Made by a program: the position numbers and the translations under genes | Part shown: positions 50,877 through 60,011 of the stretch, in pieces | How positions within the stretch are numbered: position 1 is the first letter of the stretch | Layout: the number at the start of each line of letters is the position of its first letter | Assembly (NCBI RefSeq): GCF_000972385.1 | Contig: NZ_JXTE01000011.1 | Span: forward strand, 62,001 to 126,000 | Reading direction: 5' to 3' | From: Streptomyces sp. WM6386 | GTDB taxonomy: Bacteria; Actinomycetota; Actinomycetes; Streptomycetales; Streptomycetaceae | DNA: 64,000 nucleotides | The notes under the pieces: generated by a model | Told to the model about the DNA's origin: nothing | Seen by the model: only the letters and a program-made list of their open reading frames with translations | Database searches by the model: none

Positions 50877-50903
50877 CTTCACTGACACCCTCTGTCAGTG
50901 AAG
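50877..50903. promoter_or_regulatory. perfect inverted-repeat operator between divergent genes
   Basis: 11-bp arms cttcactgaca / tgtcagtgaag with a 5-base spacer ccctc, exactly symmetric. It sits 18 bases upstream of the minus-strand ATG 50858 and 11 bases before the first plus-strand GTG at 50915. It is the obvious binding site for the regulator encoded at 50915-51871. Confidence 0.7.
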
Positions 50904-50914
50904 TCTGGGATTCT

Positions 50915-51871
50915 GTGGTGGTGAAGTCCAGTCGGCTCGTCTCGATCCTGCTCCTGCTCCAGACACGGGGCCGGATGACCGCCGCCCAGCTCGCCGAGGA
51001 ACTGGAGGTGTCGGTGCGGACCGTCTACCGGGACGTGGAGGCGCTGAGCGCGGCCGGGGTCCCGCTGTACGCCGACGCGGGGCATGCGGGCGGCTACCGG
51101 CTGCTCGACGGCTACCGCACCCGTCTGACCGGGCTCACCGCCGACGAGGCCGAGGCGCTGTTCCTCGCGGGCGTGCCCGGTCCGGCCGCCGAGCTGGGGC
51201 TGGGGTCGGTGCTGGCGGCGGCGCAGCTCAAGGTGCGGGCGGCGCTGCCGGTGGAGCTGCGGGCGCACGCCGACCGGATCAGCGGCCGCTTCCATCTGGA
51301 CGCGCCCGGCTGGTACGCGGAGGCGGAGGAGACGCCGTATCTGCCGGCGGTGGCCGACGCGGTGTGGAACAACCGTGTACTGGATATCGTATACCGTCGT
51401 TGGCGTGCGCCGACCGATGTGGAGCGCCGGCTGGAGCCGTACGGGCTGGTGCTGAAGGCGGGGCGCTGGTACGTCGTGGCCGGCCCGGGGCCGCGTACCT
51501 TCCGGGTCGACCAGATTCTCCAACTCGCTGTGACAGAGGGAGAGTTCATGCGCCCGGACGACTTCGACCTGGCCGCGTACTGGGCGGCCTACCAGCGGGA
51601 CTTCCACGAGCGGCTGTACCGGGGCGAGGCGCTGGTGCGGCTTGCGCCGGGCGTGACGCTCGCCAGGGCGTTCGACGTCCGTGCCGACGCGGGCGGGGGA
51701 ACTCTGGCCACGGTCCCCGTCGAGTCCGTCGACCACGCCCTCGGCGAGTTCCTGCGCATGGGCACGGACATCGAGGTCCTGGAGCCGCCCGAGCTGCGCG
51801 AGCGGCTCGCCCGAACGGCGGCGGAACTGGCCGAAATGTACGGCAACCCCGGCGCACGCGGCGGCCACTGA
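50915..51871 (+). CDS. YafY-type DeoR/WYL-domain transcriptional regulator
   Basis: 318 residues. The winged helix is at 5-60 (RLVSILLLLQTRGRMTAAQL, then LEVSVRTVYRDVEALSAAGV). The WYL domain contains the RRWRAPTDVERRLEPYGLVL strand pair, with YVVAGPGPRTFRVDQILQL. A WCX-like C-terminal part follows. Three consecutive GTG codons (50915, 50918, 50921) are possible starts. WYL regulators respond to small ligands or nucleotides. The operator palindrome overlaps the promoter region of the divergent two-gene operon, so autoregulation is expected. Confidence 0.88.
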   Translation: MVVKSSRLVSILLLLQTRGRMTAAQLAEELEVSVRTVYRDVEALSAAGVPLYADAGHAGGYRLLDGYRTRLTGLTADEAEALFLAGVPGPAAELGLGSVLAAAQLKVRAALPVELRAHADRISGRFHLDAPGWYAEAEETPYLPAVADAVWNNRVLDIVYRRWRAPTDVERRLEPYGLVLKAGRWYVVAGPGPRTFRVDQILQLAVTEGEFMRPDDFDLAAYWAAYQRDFHERLYRGEALVRLAPGVTLARAFDVRADAGGGTLATVPVESVDHALGEFLRMGTDIEVLEPPELRERLARTAAELAEMYGNPGARGGH

Positions 51872-51929
51872 GGAACGGAATCCGCACGTCCTCACGGACC
51901 CCCGTCCGTCCTCCCAGGAGGTACGTCTC

Positions 51930-53819
51930 GTGCAGCACCCGCACCCGCATCCGCATCCGCTCCCGCGCCGCAGACGAAGGGTCGTCCTCTCCGCGCTGAC
52001 CGCCGCCACGGCGCTCGTCGCCGCCGGCCTCACCCAGCTCGCCACCGGCACGGCCGAGGCCGCGACGGCCCGGCAGGTGGAGGCACTCGACCGCGGTGTC
52101 GTCAGCGTCCACACCGACGCCGGCAACCTGGTCAGCTGGCGCTGGCTCGGCACCGACCCGAACAACGTGTCGTTCAACGTCTACCGGGCCGGTGCGTTGG
52201 TCAACTCGACGCCCGTCACCGGCTCCACCAACTACTTCCACTCCGGCGCCCCGTCCCAGGCCGACTACACGATCCGCGCGATCGTCGGCGGTGTGGAGCA
52301 GGCCGACTCGGTGCACGCGATCCAGTTCCGCACCGGCTACAAGGACGTGCCGATCACCCCGCCCGCGGGCGGCACCACCCCCGACGGAGTCGCCTACACC
52401 TACGAGGCCAACGACGCCTCCGTCGCGGACCTCGACGGTGACGGGGCGCTGGACTTCGTGCTCAAGTGGCAGCCCACCAACGCCAAGGACAATTCCCAGT
52501 CCGGCTACACCGGCAACACGATCCTCGACGGCGTCAAGCTCGACGGCTCCCGGCTGTGGCGCATCGACCTGGGCCGCAACATCCGTTCCGGCGCGCACTA
52601 CACACAGTTCCAGGTGTACGACTACGACGGCGACCGCAAGGCCGAGGTCGCCGTGAAGACCGCGGACGGAACCGTCGACGGGACGGGCGCGGTGATCGGC
52701 AGCTCGTCGGCCGACTACCGCAACTCCAGTGGGTACGTCCTGTCCGGACCCGAGTACCTGACCATGTTCAACGGCCAGACCGGGAAGGCGATGCAGAGCG
52801 TCGACTACGTCCCGGCCCGCGGCACGGTGAGCTCGTGGGGAGACTCCTACGGCAACCGCGTCGACCGCTTCCTCGCGGGCACGGCGTATCTGGACGGCGC
52901 CCGGCCCTCGCTGATCATGGCGCGGGGCTACTACACCCGTTCGGTGCTCGCGGCCTGGGACTGGCGAGGCGGAACCTTCACCCGCCGCTGGACCTTCGAC
53001 ACCAACTCCTCCACCAACTCCGGCAAGGGGTACGACGGTCAGGGCTCGCACAGCCTCTCCGTCGGGGACGTCGACAACGACGGCAAGGACGAGATCGTGT
53101 ACGGCGCGATGGCCGTCGACGACAACGGCAACGGCCTGTGGACCACCAAGACCGGTCACGGCGACGCCCAGCACCTCGGTGACCTCGACCCCTCGACATC
53201 GGGTCTGGAGTACTTCAAGGTCTCCGAGTCCACCTCCCAGCCCGCCGAGCTCTACATCAACCCCGCTACCGGTGCGGTCCGTTGGAAGCTGGCGGCCTGC
53301 TGCGACAACGGCCGCGGGGTCGCCGGTGACATCTACGCCGGCAACGACGGCGCCGAGATGTGGTCCGCCTCCGACACCTCCATCCGTGACGAAGCGGGCG
53401 CCACGAAGGGCCGCGAACCCTCGTCGGTCAACTTCCTGTCCTGGTGGGACGGCGACACCACCCGCGAACTCCTCGACGGCACCCACATCGACAAGTACGG
53501 CACCTCCTCCGACACCCGCCTGCTGACCGGCGCGAGCGTCCACTCCAACAACAGCACCAAGGCCACGCCGTCCCTGTCCGGCGACATCTTCGGCGACTGG
53601 CGCGAGGAGGTCGTCTGGCCGACGTCCGACAACACGGCCCTCAGGATCTACTCCACGCCGTACGAGACCACCACGAAGATCACGACCCTGCTCCACGACA
53701 CGATGTACCGCACGGGCCTGGCCTGGCAGAACACCGCCTACAACCAGCCTCCGCACCCGAGCTTCTTCATCGGAAACGGCATGGCGACGGCACCGAGGCC
53801 GACGGTGTACACGCCCTGA
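51930..53819 (+). CDS. secreted rhamnogalacturonan lyase (PL11 family)
   Basis: 629 residues from GTG 51930 (aggagg upstream). The N-terminus has a run of HPHPHPHP and an RRRRR stretch before a hydrophobic signal segment ending ATGTAEAATA. The mature protein shows PL11 beta-propeller features: repeated DGDG/DNDGKDE calcium-binding motifs (ASVADLDGDGALDFVLKWQP; LSVGDVDNDGKDEIVYGAMA), KTADGTVDGTGAV and the C-terminal SGDIFGDWREEVVWPTSDNT. It cleaves rhamnogalacturonan I of pectin by beta-elimination. There is no CBM. It lies upstream of the GH74 gene in the opposite orientation, with a shared terminator. Confidence 0.93.
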   Translation: MQHPHPHPHPLPRRRRRVVLSALTAATALVAAGLTQLATGTAEAATARQVEALDRGVVSVHTDAGNLVSWRWLGTDPNNVSFNVYRAGALVNSTPVTGSTNYFHSGAPSQADYTIRAIVGGVEQADSVHAIQFRTGYKDVPITPPAGGTTPDGVAYTYEANDASVADLDGDGALDFVLKWQPTNAKDNSQSGYTGNTILDGVKLDGSRLWRIDLGRNIRSGAHYTQFQVYDYDGDRKAEVAVKTADGTVDGTGAVIGSSSADYRNSSGYVLSGPEYLTMFNGQTGKAMQSVDYVPARGTVSSWGDSYGNRVDRFLAGTAYLDGARPSLIMARGYYTRSVLAAWDWRGGTFTRRWTFDTNSSTNSGKGYDGQGSHSLSVGDVDNDGKDEIVYGAMAVDDNGNGLWTTKTGHGDAQHLGDLDPSTSGLEYFKVSESTSQPAELYINPATGAVRWKLAACCDNGRGVAGDIYAGNDGAEMWSASDTSIRDEAGATKGREPSSVNFLSWWDGDTTRELLDGTHIDKYGTSSDTRLLTGASVHSNNSTKATPSLSGDIFGDWREEVVWPTSDNTALRIYSTPYETTTKITTLLHDTMYRTGLAWQNTAYNQPPHPSFFIGNGMATAPRPTVYTP

Positions 53820-53830
53820 CACACCCGGAG

Positions 53831-53866
53831 GAGGAGGCCCCGCCCGGAAACGGACGGGGCCTCCTC
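53831..53866. terminator. terminator between the rhamnogalacturonan lyase and GH74 genes
   Basis: A 12-bp perfect stem (gaggaggccccg / cggggcctcctc) with a 12-base loop lies 12 bases after the lyase stop and 14 bases before the GH74 stop, so it can serve both. Confidence 0.65.
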
Positions 53867-53880
53867 GCGCGTGGATACGG

Positions 53881-56538
53881 TCAACTCACCTTGCAGGTCT
53901 GGTCGCCCAGCTTGAACGCGGCCGGTTTGGTGTTCGCGCCCGACCAGTTGCCCGTGAAGCCGAAGCCCACGGACGAGCCCGCCGCCACATTGCCGTTCCA
54001 GTCGACGTTCTTCGCCGTCACCGCCGCACCCGACTGGGTGTACTCGGCGTTCCACAGCTGACCGATCGTCTGGCCGTCGGGGAAGGACCAGCCAAGTGAC
54101 CATCCGCTCCAGGCACTTGAGCCGGTGTTGCTGAGCTGGACGTCCGCCTGGAAGCCGCCCGACCACTCATTCGTGATCTTGTACGTCACCTCGCAGGCAC
54201 CCGTGGGCGTCGGCGTGGGATCGGTGCCACCACCGCCGCCGCCCGTGTCGGAGGAGTCGCCGTAGATGACGCCGCGGCCGTTGGTCGACACATAGACCCG
54301 GCCGTACACCCGCGGATCACCGGTGATCGCGTCGCCCGTCCAACCCCACTGGTGAGCATCGTCGTTGATGCGCGTCCAGGTCGAACCCTGGTCCGTGGAA
54401 CGGAAGATGCCGCGTACGCCCCCGATCTTCGCGCTGGTGTAGAGCGTCTGGTACGACGCCCCCGTCGCCGCCTTGCCGAAGCCGACGGTGTCGGCCTGCT
54501 CGACGTTGGACAGCTTGGTGAAGGACGTACCGCCGTTGGTCGAGTGCCACAGCCCGTACGCGCCGTCCGTCGCACCGCCCGCCAGCCAGACATCACCCTT
54601 GGTGCCGGGCAGTGCCTTGAACCGGACGCTGTCGCCGCTCGGCAGCCCGGTGGCTGCCGAGGCCGTGAAGGTCGCGCCGCCGTCCGTACTGACGTAGAAC
54701 TTCCCCGACTTGAAGCCGTAGAAGGTCTTGGCGTCGACCCGGTCGGACTCGACGATCGCACCGGCGGGGATCCCGCTCGACGCCGCCCACGAGGTGCCGA
54801 AGCCCGTCGTGTACTGCACACCGGTGCCCGCCGGGCTCCACACGAAGCGGCTGCCGTCCGAGGCCGCCGCGACCGTGCCGCCGCCGCTGACCCCCGAAGG
54901 GTCACTCCCGCCGAACCAGTTGGCGCCGTTGTCCGTCGAGAAGGCGATGTGCGGGCCCGCGTCGAGGTTGCCGGCCCGGACCATCGTGTTCGGGTTGGTC
55001 TCGGCGAAGTCCAGGCTCGTCGTCGTGGTGAAGTTCGGCGGGGTGTACATCATCGCCGGCACCTTGGTCAGGTCCGTGTGCCGGAAACCGCCGATGTCCC
55101 CCAGTGCGCTGAAGAGTTGGGCGCCGCCGGACGGCGGCGAGGCGAGGTCGAGGACCGCGGTCTCCTCCAGGCCCTGCGCCATCGCCTTGATGGTGAACTG
55201 GCTGCCGGAGTCCCAGTTCGTGAGGTTCTCCGTGCCGTAGACCGTCGCACCCGTCCCGTACATCATCCGGCTGGAGTTGAACGGGTCGATCTCCAACGCC
55301 TCGGTCATCCAGCCGAGTTTCGGCGCCTGCTCGGGCGGCGAGGGGTTCGCGCCCCAGGTCAGCCACGGCGACGACGAGACGTCCATCGTGAAGCGGTTCG
55401 AGCGGTTGGGGTACGAGGAGTAGTCCCAGGCGCGCGTCCAGGTGGCGCCGCTGTCGGTGGAGCGGAAGATCTGGGTGTCCGGCCACCAGGAGCTGTAGCC
55501 CGTGGCCATCAGCGTGCCCGGATCCTGCCGGTCGACGGTCAGCCCGCTGAAGCCGTAGTACGTGTCGGCCTCGGCGACCGGGCTGATGTCGGTCCACGTA
55601 CCCGTCGAGGTCGCGTACCGCAGCAGCCGGCCCTTGCCGCCGTCGTACGGACCGCCCTTGTCGCTGTATGCGATGTACAGATAGCCGTTGACGGTATCCA
55701 GTACGCCCTTGTGCGCGAGGTATCCGGTCGGCTGCCCGGCCAGCCGCGACCAGCTCGCGCCCCCGTCCGTCGAGCGGTACACCGCGTTGTCCTTGTCGGC
55801 CACCCCGACGTAGATCGTCTGCGTCGCGTTGCCCGAGGTGCCCGTCCGCTCGTCGAAGGTGACCCAGACAACGCCCTGGTTGTCACTGGCGTAGCCGGAG
55901 GTGTCGCTCGGATCCTGTACGTAGTTGCCGACGTTGGGGAAGTTGGCGACCTGCGACCAGGTCGCACCGGAGTCCGTCGACCGCCACAGGCCCTTGCCGC
56001 TGGGCGCGCCCAGGTACAGCACGCTGTTCTTGTTCGGGTCGATCGCCAGCCGCTCGCCCATGCCGCGCCCCGGCATGTTCCCGCCGAGCTTGAACGGCAG
56101 GTCGGTCTTCTGCCAGCTCGCGCCCCGGTTCGAGGAGCGCAGGATCGCCCCGTTCCCCGGGTCCCAGCTGTTGGTGTACGTGCCGACCGCCGCGTACACC
56201 CGGTCCGGGTTCACGGAGTCGGAGGCCAGGCTCGCCACGCCGGTGTGCCCCCAGTCGTTCCAGCCGACCGAGTCCAGCAGTGGTGTCCAGGTCTTGCTCG
56301 ACTCCACCCAGCGGTAGGCGCCGCCGATGTCTGTGCGGGCGTAGGCCAGGTTCTTCTCGCTGCGGTTGAAGACGATGCCGGGGACGAATCCGCCGCCGTC
56401 GATCCGGGCGTTCTTCCAGGTGTAGGTGTCGGCGGCGATGGCTGTTTTCGTACTGTCGGCGGCGAGTGCGGGCGGGGTGCCCGCGAGCAGGCCGGCCGCG
56501 AGCGCCAGCACGGCAGTGAGGATGCGTGTTCTTCGCAC
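53881..56538 (-). CDS. secreted GH74 xyloglucanase with C-terminal CBM2
   Basis: 885 residues. A signal peptide (MRRTRILTAVLALAAGLLAG up to ALAADS) is followed by two seven-bladed propellers with many R-S-T-D-x-G-A-x-W (Asp-box-like) motifs. The two catalytic Asp candidates are in AYARTDIGGAYRW near residue 70 and SALGDIGGFRHTDLTK near 480, as in characterised GH74 enzymes. A Pro/Thr linker after about 770 leads to a C-terminal CBM2 (TYKITNEWSGGFQADVQLSN, ending AAFKLGDQTCKVS). It attacks xyloglucan backbones. A LacI-type palindrome, different from the CebR box, lies 43 bases upstream of the start codon. Confidence 0.95.
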   Translation of the reverse strand: MRRTRILTAVLALAAGLLAGTPPALAADSTKTAIAADTYTWKNARIDGGGFVPGIVFNRSEKNLAYARTDIGGAYRWVESSKTWTPLLDSVGWNDWGHTGVASLASDSVNPDRVYAAVGTYTNSWDPGNGAILRSSNRGASWQKTDLPFKLGGNMPGRGMGERLAIDPNKNSVLYLGAPSGKGLWRSTDSGATWSQVANFPNVGNYVQDPSDTSGYASDNQGVVWVTFDERTGTSGNATQTIYVGVADKDNAVYRSTDGGASWSRLAGQPTGYLAHKGVLDTVNGYLYIAYSDKGGPYDGGKGRLLRYATSTGTWTDISPVAEADTYYGFSGLTVDRQDPGTLMATGYSSWWPDTQIFRSTDSGATWTRAWDYSSYPNRSNRFTMDVSSSPWLTWGANPSPPEQAPKLGWMTEALEIDPFNSSRMMYGTGATVYGTENLTNWDSGSQFTIKAMAQGLEETAVLDLASPPSGGAQLFSALGDIGGFRHTDLTKVPAMMYTPPNFTTTTSLDFAETNPNTMVRAGNLDAGPHIAFSTDNGANWFGGSDPSGVSGGGTVAAASDGSRFVWSPAGTGVQYTTGFGTSWAASSGIPAGAIVESDRVDAKTFYGFKSGKFYVSTDGGATFTASAATGLPSGDSVRFKALPGTKGDVWLAGGATDGAYGLWHSTNGGTSFTKLSNVEQADTVGFGKAATGASYQTLYTSAKIGGVRGIFRSTDQGSTWTRINDDAHQWGWTGDAITGDPRVYGRVYVSTNGRGVIYGDSSDTGGGGGGTDPTPTPTGACEVTYKITNEWSGGFQADVQLSNTGSSAWSGWSLGWSFPDGQTIGQLWNAEYTQSGAAVTAKNVDWNGNVAAGSSVGFGFTGNWSGANTKPAAFKLGDQTCKVS

Positions 56539-56581
56539 GGGGGTCCTTTCCGGGGACGTGGGGGAGGAGGGGAAGGTGCGA

Positions 56582-56599
56582 ATAGCAAGCGCTTGCTAT
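56582..56599. promoter_or_regulatory. LacI-type operator of the GH74 gene
   Basis: A perfect 18-bp palindrome, atagcaagcgcttgctat. It shares the AGCGCT centre with the CebR box but has different flanks (gcaAGCGCTtgc instead of gggAGCGCTccc). A different LacI-family repressor is expected. It lies 43 bases upstream of ATG 56538. Confidence 0.6.
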
Positions 56600-56723
56600 G
56601 GGGTTCGAGAGGTGCCGGGCGACCCCCAGTGCGGGAGGGGGCCGCCCGGCGAGTCGGCCTCACCGTCAGGTGGCGAGACCTCGTACGCGGAGCCTTAAGC
56701 GGTTCCGGAGAAGGGACGGTGCC

Positions 56724-56749
56724 CCCCGCGCCCCGTCAGGGGCGCGGGG
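56724..56749 (-). terminator. terminator hairpin of the GH48 gene
   Basis: An 11-bp perfect stem ccccgcgcccc / ggggcgcgggg with loop gtca, about 95 bases beyond the GH48 stop. The same stem sequence recurs at 63419-63444. Confidence 0.5.
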
Positions 56750-56806
56750 CGGTATCCGATATGCGGCTCCGCCGCGCGGGCGCGACCAGCCACAGACGGC
56801 CCGCAC
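56739..56806 (+). repeat. dispersed Streptomyces intergenic repeat, copy 2
   Basis: The order ggggcgcgggg, gcggctccgccgcg, cgcgaccagccaca and ggcccgcac matches copy 1 at 31771-31836. The right half also matches the inverted copy at 63389-63429. Confidence 0.6.
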
Positions 56807-56844
56807 TTCGAGCACCGGCCTTCTCGTGGAACGCTTCGCGGGGG

Positions 56845-59760
56845 CTATTCGAGAAGCTCCGCGTACGAACCCATGGCCATGGCGATGTCCGCCTGGGCCC
56901 AGAACCGGTGGTACGTGAACGACGGGACCGCACCGCCCGCGAGATACGCCTCGATCTTCGACCAGGCCGGATCGTCCTCGTAGAACGACCGAATCGAATC
57001 GAAGGTCGACGACGAGTTGATCGCGTCGCCGTTCGGCATGGTGCCGGTCCAGCCGCTCGGGATGTAGATGCCGTCGTCGAACCGGTTGTAGTCGGCCCGG
57101 TTCTCCGGCACCGCGATGCCCAGGGCGTCCTGGTGGTTGTCCCACATGCCGTCCAGGAGTGCCTTCGCCGTCGTCGCGGCGGCCGTGTCACCGGAGCGGT
57201 CCGCGTAGTACGTCAGGGTCTTGGCGTACGCGGCGGCCACACCGACGTCGTTGGTGTAGTCGGCGACGGTGACATGAAGTGCGCTGTTGGAGCCGGGACT
57301 TGACGCGTTCCAGGTGTCGGGCTGGCCCGACCACTGGAGGGTCGACGGGATCTGGTAGGTGCCGTCGGGGTTGATGGTGGTGTGGTCCAGCGCCCAGTCC
57401 ACCCACTTGTCGAGGACGGTCTTCGCGGCCGCGTTCCCCGTCTGCTGGTAGTACTCGGCCACCCGCTCCATCGACCACGCCTGGAAGCCGAACCACTGGT
57501 TGGACGGCGGGTCGTGGTAGACGGGCTGCTGGTCGTAGTACATGCCGTAGAAGGTGGACTTGCCGGCCGGCGGGGGCGCGTAACGGCCCGCCCAGCTGTT
57601 GGTCGCTCCGCCCGCGATGGCACCCTCGTTGGACTGGAGCCAGCGGTAGAACTCGATCTGCCGGGTCAGCGAGGTGCCCCAGTCGGCGGCACCTGTGCTC
57701 GACTTGGGCTTCAGGTCGGCGTAGGCGCTCAGCGCGTACGCGGCCATCGGGTTCTGGTAGCCGCCGTGCGTATGGCTGGAGCCGATGCGCCAGGCCCAGC
57801 CCGCCGAGGTGTCGGTGGCGCCGCCCCAGGCGTAGTACCAGGACATCAGGTACATCGAGGCGTCCTTGCCGGTCCCGGCCGCACAGGTGGTCGGACCGAC
57901 GCAGTTGCCCACCTTCTTGAAGTACTTGTCGTACATCGAGTAGCGCAGGTAGTCGCCCATCTTCGCGGCCTTGGCCACGGTCGTGGAGATCTCGCCGCCC
58001 TTGCCCTGCGCGTCGGCCCACTTGTCGGCCCAGTACGCGGCCTGCACCGCACGCGCGTCGGCGTCCGGGGCGTTGGTGAACTTCCACTGCTTGGCGTAGG
58101 AGGCGTCACCGGTGAAGAGGTCCAAGTACCCGTTCTTGCCGCCGTACTTGAAGGCGTCGCAGGTCGGCTGCGGAACCGTCTCCCACACCGACTCCTGCGC
58201 ACCGCGCTGGAAGGTGTTGATGTACGACGGGCCGGTGTCCGTCGGACCCGCCTCGCACTTGCCGGGCGAGTTGCCGTAGCCGTAGACGTTGTCGACGTCC
58301 TGCAACCAGTGCATACCGTAGACATCGTCCGTACCGTAGGCGCTCTTCAGTTCACCGGCGATCGGATCCGAACCCACCGACACGCCGGTGTCCAGCTTCG
58401 CCGGATACTCGTTGGGTGTGTCCAGCTCGGGCGCGTAGGTCGCCGGCTTGGAGGCGTTGTAGAAGGAGTTGGTCGGCTGGTCGGCGTGCGTGGGGATCAT
58501 GTACTTCTCCATGATGTCCCAGGCACCGTTGAACTTGGTCCAGTCGCCGGTCACCTTGCCGTACATGGCCTGCAGCCAGAGAAGGTAGCTGTACGCCTCC
58601 GACGTGGTCTCGTGACCGTGGTCCGGGGCCTCGACGATCAGCGTCTCCACCGAGTGATAGGGGATGCCCTCGGGAGAGAAGTAGCCGTTCGCCGGGTTGG
58701 TGATCTTGCCGTACAGCTCCAGGAAGCGGGCGTCGTACTCGCCCGCCGCCTCGATCTGCGTGACCGTCACCGACGACTTGGCGTGCCCGGTCGCCGTCGA
58801 CTCGAAGATCGCGGCTCCGGTGCCGGAGGCGTCGGCCGTGATGGTGACGTTCTGGGCGGTGTTCCAGTTCGACGGGGTGAAGGTCAGGGAAGCCCCGCCG
58901 GTCACGGACAGACCCGAGTTGCCGCTCGCCCGAGCGGTCGTCACCGTCACGTTCGCGGACGGCTGCGTGGACAGCTTCACCCCGAACGTGCCCGTCTCGC
59001 CCTGCTGCACGGCGAGTTGGGTGGCCGAGGCCACCACGGCGGGACCCGAGGCGACCGTGATGCCGACCGGGGTGGACTCCCCGGACGCGCCCAGACTGTC
59101 GTACGCCTTCGCGAGCAGCGAATGACTGCCCACGGTCAAGCTTGAGACCGAAAGCGAGTACGGCGACGTGGTGTCGGTGCCCAGCAGCGTGGTGTTGTCG
59201 TAGAACTCCACCTTGCTGATCGTCGCCCCGTCCGCGGCGGCGGCGGTCGCCGCCAGCGGGACGGCGTTGCCCTGCGTGTAGACCGCGCCCGCTGCCGGGC
59301 TGGTCAGCACCGTGATCGGCGGCTGGTGGGCGCCGGTGCAGGTGGTGCCGTTGATCGCGAAGGACGTCGGGGCGGCGTTGGTGCCGCTGTAGGTGAACTG
59401 CGCGCCGGTGGAGACCGCGGCACCGGCCGCGATGTTCCCGTTGTAGGTCGCGTTGTTCACCGTGACCGTCTGACCGGACTGGGACCAGGTGCCGTTCCAT
59501 CCGTTCGACAGCTTCTGGTTGCCGGCGTAGGCATACGTCAGGGTCCAGCCACTGATGGCGTCCGTACCGCGGTTCGTGATCGTCACGTCCGTGGTGAAGC
59601 CGGAGCCCCAGTCATTCGTCTTGTAGTCGACGCTGCATTGAACTGCCGCTGCCTGTGCGGGAGTTGAAGCCACACTCAGCATGGCGAACGGCAGTGCCAG
59701 GGCGACCACGACGGCCGTCCACAAGCGCCGGACAGTCCGGCGTCTCCTTCTCGGTGCCAT
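56845..59760 (-). CDS. secreted GH48 cellobiohydrolase with N-terminal CBM2
   Basis: 971 residues. A twin-arginine-like signal ([20 protein letters not shown] up to AQAAAV) precedes a CBM2 at about 40-143 ([20 protein letters not shown], ending [10 protein letters not shown]). A bacterial Ig-like region follows at 148-237 ([20 protein letters not shown]), then a second beta-rich module at 238-332, and the GH48 domain at 337-971. The acid glutamate region is [20 protein letters not shown], and [20 protein letters not shown] is the usual GH48 end. GH48 enzymes are processive reducing-end cellobiohydrolases central to crystalline cellulose breakdown. A perfect CebR box lies 46 bases upstream of the start. 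Confidence 0.95.
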   Translation of the reverse strand: MAPRRRRRTVRRLWTAVVVALALPFAMLSVASTPAQAAAVQCSVDYKTNDWGSGFTTDVTITNRGTDAISGWTLTYAYAGNQKLSNGWNGTWSQSGQTVTVNNATYNGNIAAGAAVSTGAQFTYSGTNAAPTSFAINGTTCTGAHQPPITVLTSPAAGAVYTQGNAVPLAATAAAADGATISKVEFYDNTTLLGTDTTSPYSLSVSSLTVGSHSLLAKAYDSLGASGESTPVGITVASGPAVVASATQLAVQQGETGTFGVKLSTQPSANVTVTTARASGNSGLSVTGGASLTFTPSNWNTAQNVTITADASGTGAAIFESTATGHAKSSVTVTQIEAAGEYDARFLELYGKITNPANGYFSPEGIPYHSVETLIVEAPDHGHETTSEAYSYLLWLQAMYGKVTGDWTKFNGAWDIMEKYMIPTHADQPTNSFYNASKPATYAPELDTPNEYPAKLDTGVSVGSDPIAGELKSAYGTDDVYGMHWLQDVDNVYGYGNSPGKCEAGPTDTGPSYINTFQRGAQESVWETVPQPTCDAFKYGGKNGYLDLFTGDASYAKQWKFTNAPDADARAVQAAYWADKWADAQGKGGEISTTVAKAAKMGDYLRYSMYDKYFKKVGNCVGPTTCAAGTGKDASMYLMSWYYAWGGATDTSAGWAWRIGSSHTHGGYQNPMAAYALSAYADLKPKSSTGAADWGTSLTRQIEFYRWLQSNEGAIAGGATNSWAGRYAPPPAGKSTFYGMYYDQQPVYHDPPSNQWFGFQAWSMERVAEYYQQTGNAAAKTVLDKWVDWALDHTTINPDGTYQIPSTLQWSGQPDTWNASSPGSNSALHVTVADYTNDVGVAAAYAKTLTYYADRSGDTAAATTAKALLDGMWDNHQDALGIAVPENRADYNRFDDGIYIPSGWTGTMPNGDAINSSSTFDSIRSFYEDDPAWSKIEAYLAGGAVPSFTYHRFWAQADIAMAMGSYAELLE

Positions 59761-59806
59761 GTGCTGGTTCCTCCTTGCGGCTCGGAGAAGTCAAGGCTTG
59801 AACCAG

Positions 59807-59820
59807 TGGGAGCGCTCCCA
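59807..59820 (-). promoter_or_regulatory. perfect CebR box for the GH48 gene
   Basis: The exact palindrome TGGGAGCGCTCCCA, the binding site of the LacI-family cellulose-utilisation repressor CebR, released by cellobiose or cellotriose. It ends 46 bases upstream of ATG 59760. Confidence 0.85.
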
Positions 59821-59896
59821 TAGTGGGGATGAGGGTGAGAGGGGTCAAGATGCTTGAAGAGTCGAAAAGATTCGATGAATGTGGTTGAGGAAAAGT

Positions 59897-59928
59897 CAAG
59901 TGACTCCTCTGTTCTTTGCCGTCACTTG
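59897..59928. promoter_or_regulatory. inverted repeat between divergent GH48 and GH5 genes
   Basis: 8-bp arms caagtgac / gtcacttg separated by 16 bases. A further small palindrome (tcgaa-aaga-ttcga at 59862-59875) and two TCAAG-CTTGA repeats (59791-59801, 59845-59857) lie nearby in this AT-richer control region. The binding protein is unknown. Confidence 0.35.
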
Positions 59929-59950
59929 GCGCTAACTTCGGTGACACCAG

Positions 59951-59964
59951 TGGGAGCGGTTCCA
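59951..59964 (+). promoter_or_regulatory. degenerate CebR box for the GH5/GH6 operon
   Basis: TGGGAGCGGTTCCA, two mismatches to the CebR palindrome. It ends 47 bases upstream of ATG 60012, the same position as the perfect box has relative to GH48. Confidence 0.65.
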
Positions 59965-60011
59965 TCAGTCGACGCGTCCGTCACGGCGCGCTGATCTGCA
60001 AGGAGTCGCTC

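Larger units (their letters stand above)
56539..56844. other. 306-bp region between GH74 and GH48
   Basis: From left to right it contains the GH74 leader, the 18-bp palindrome at 56582-56599, and a spacer of unclear content (56600-56720). The GH48 terminator hairpin (56724-56749) and an intergenic repeat (56739-56806) follow, then the GH48 3' end. No gene is seen. Confidence 0.7.
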
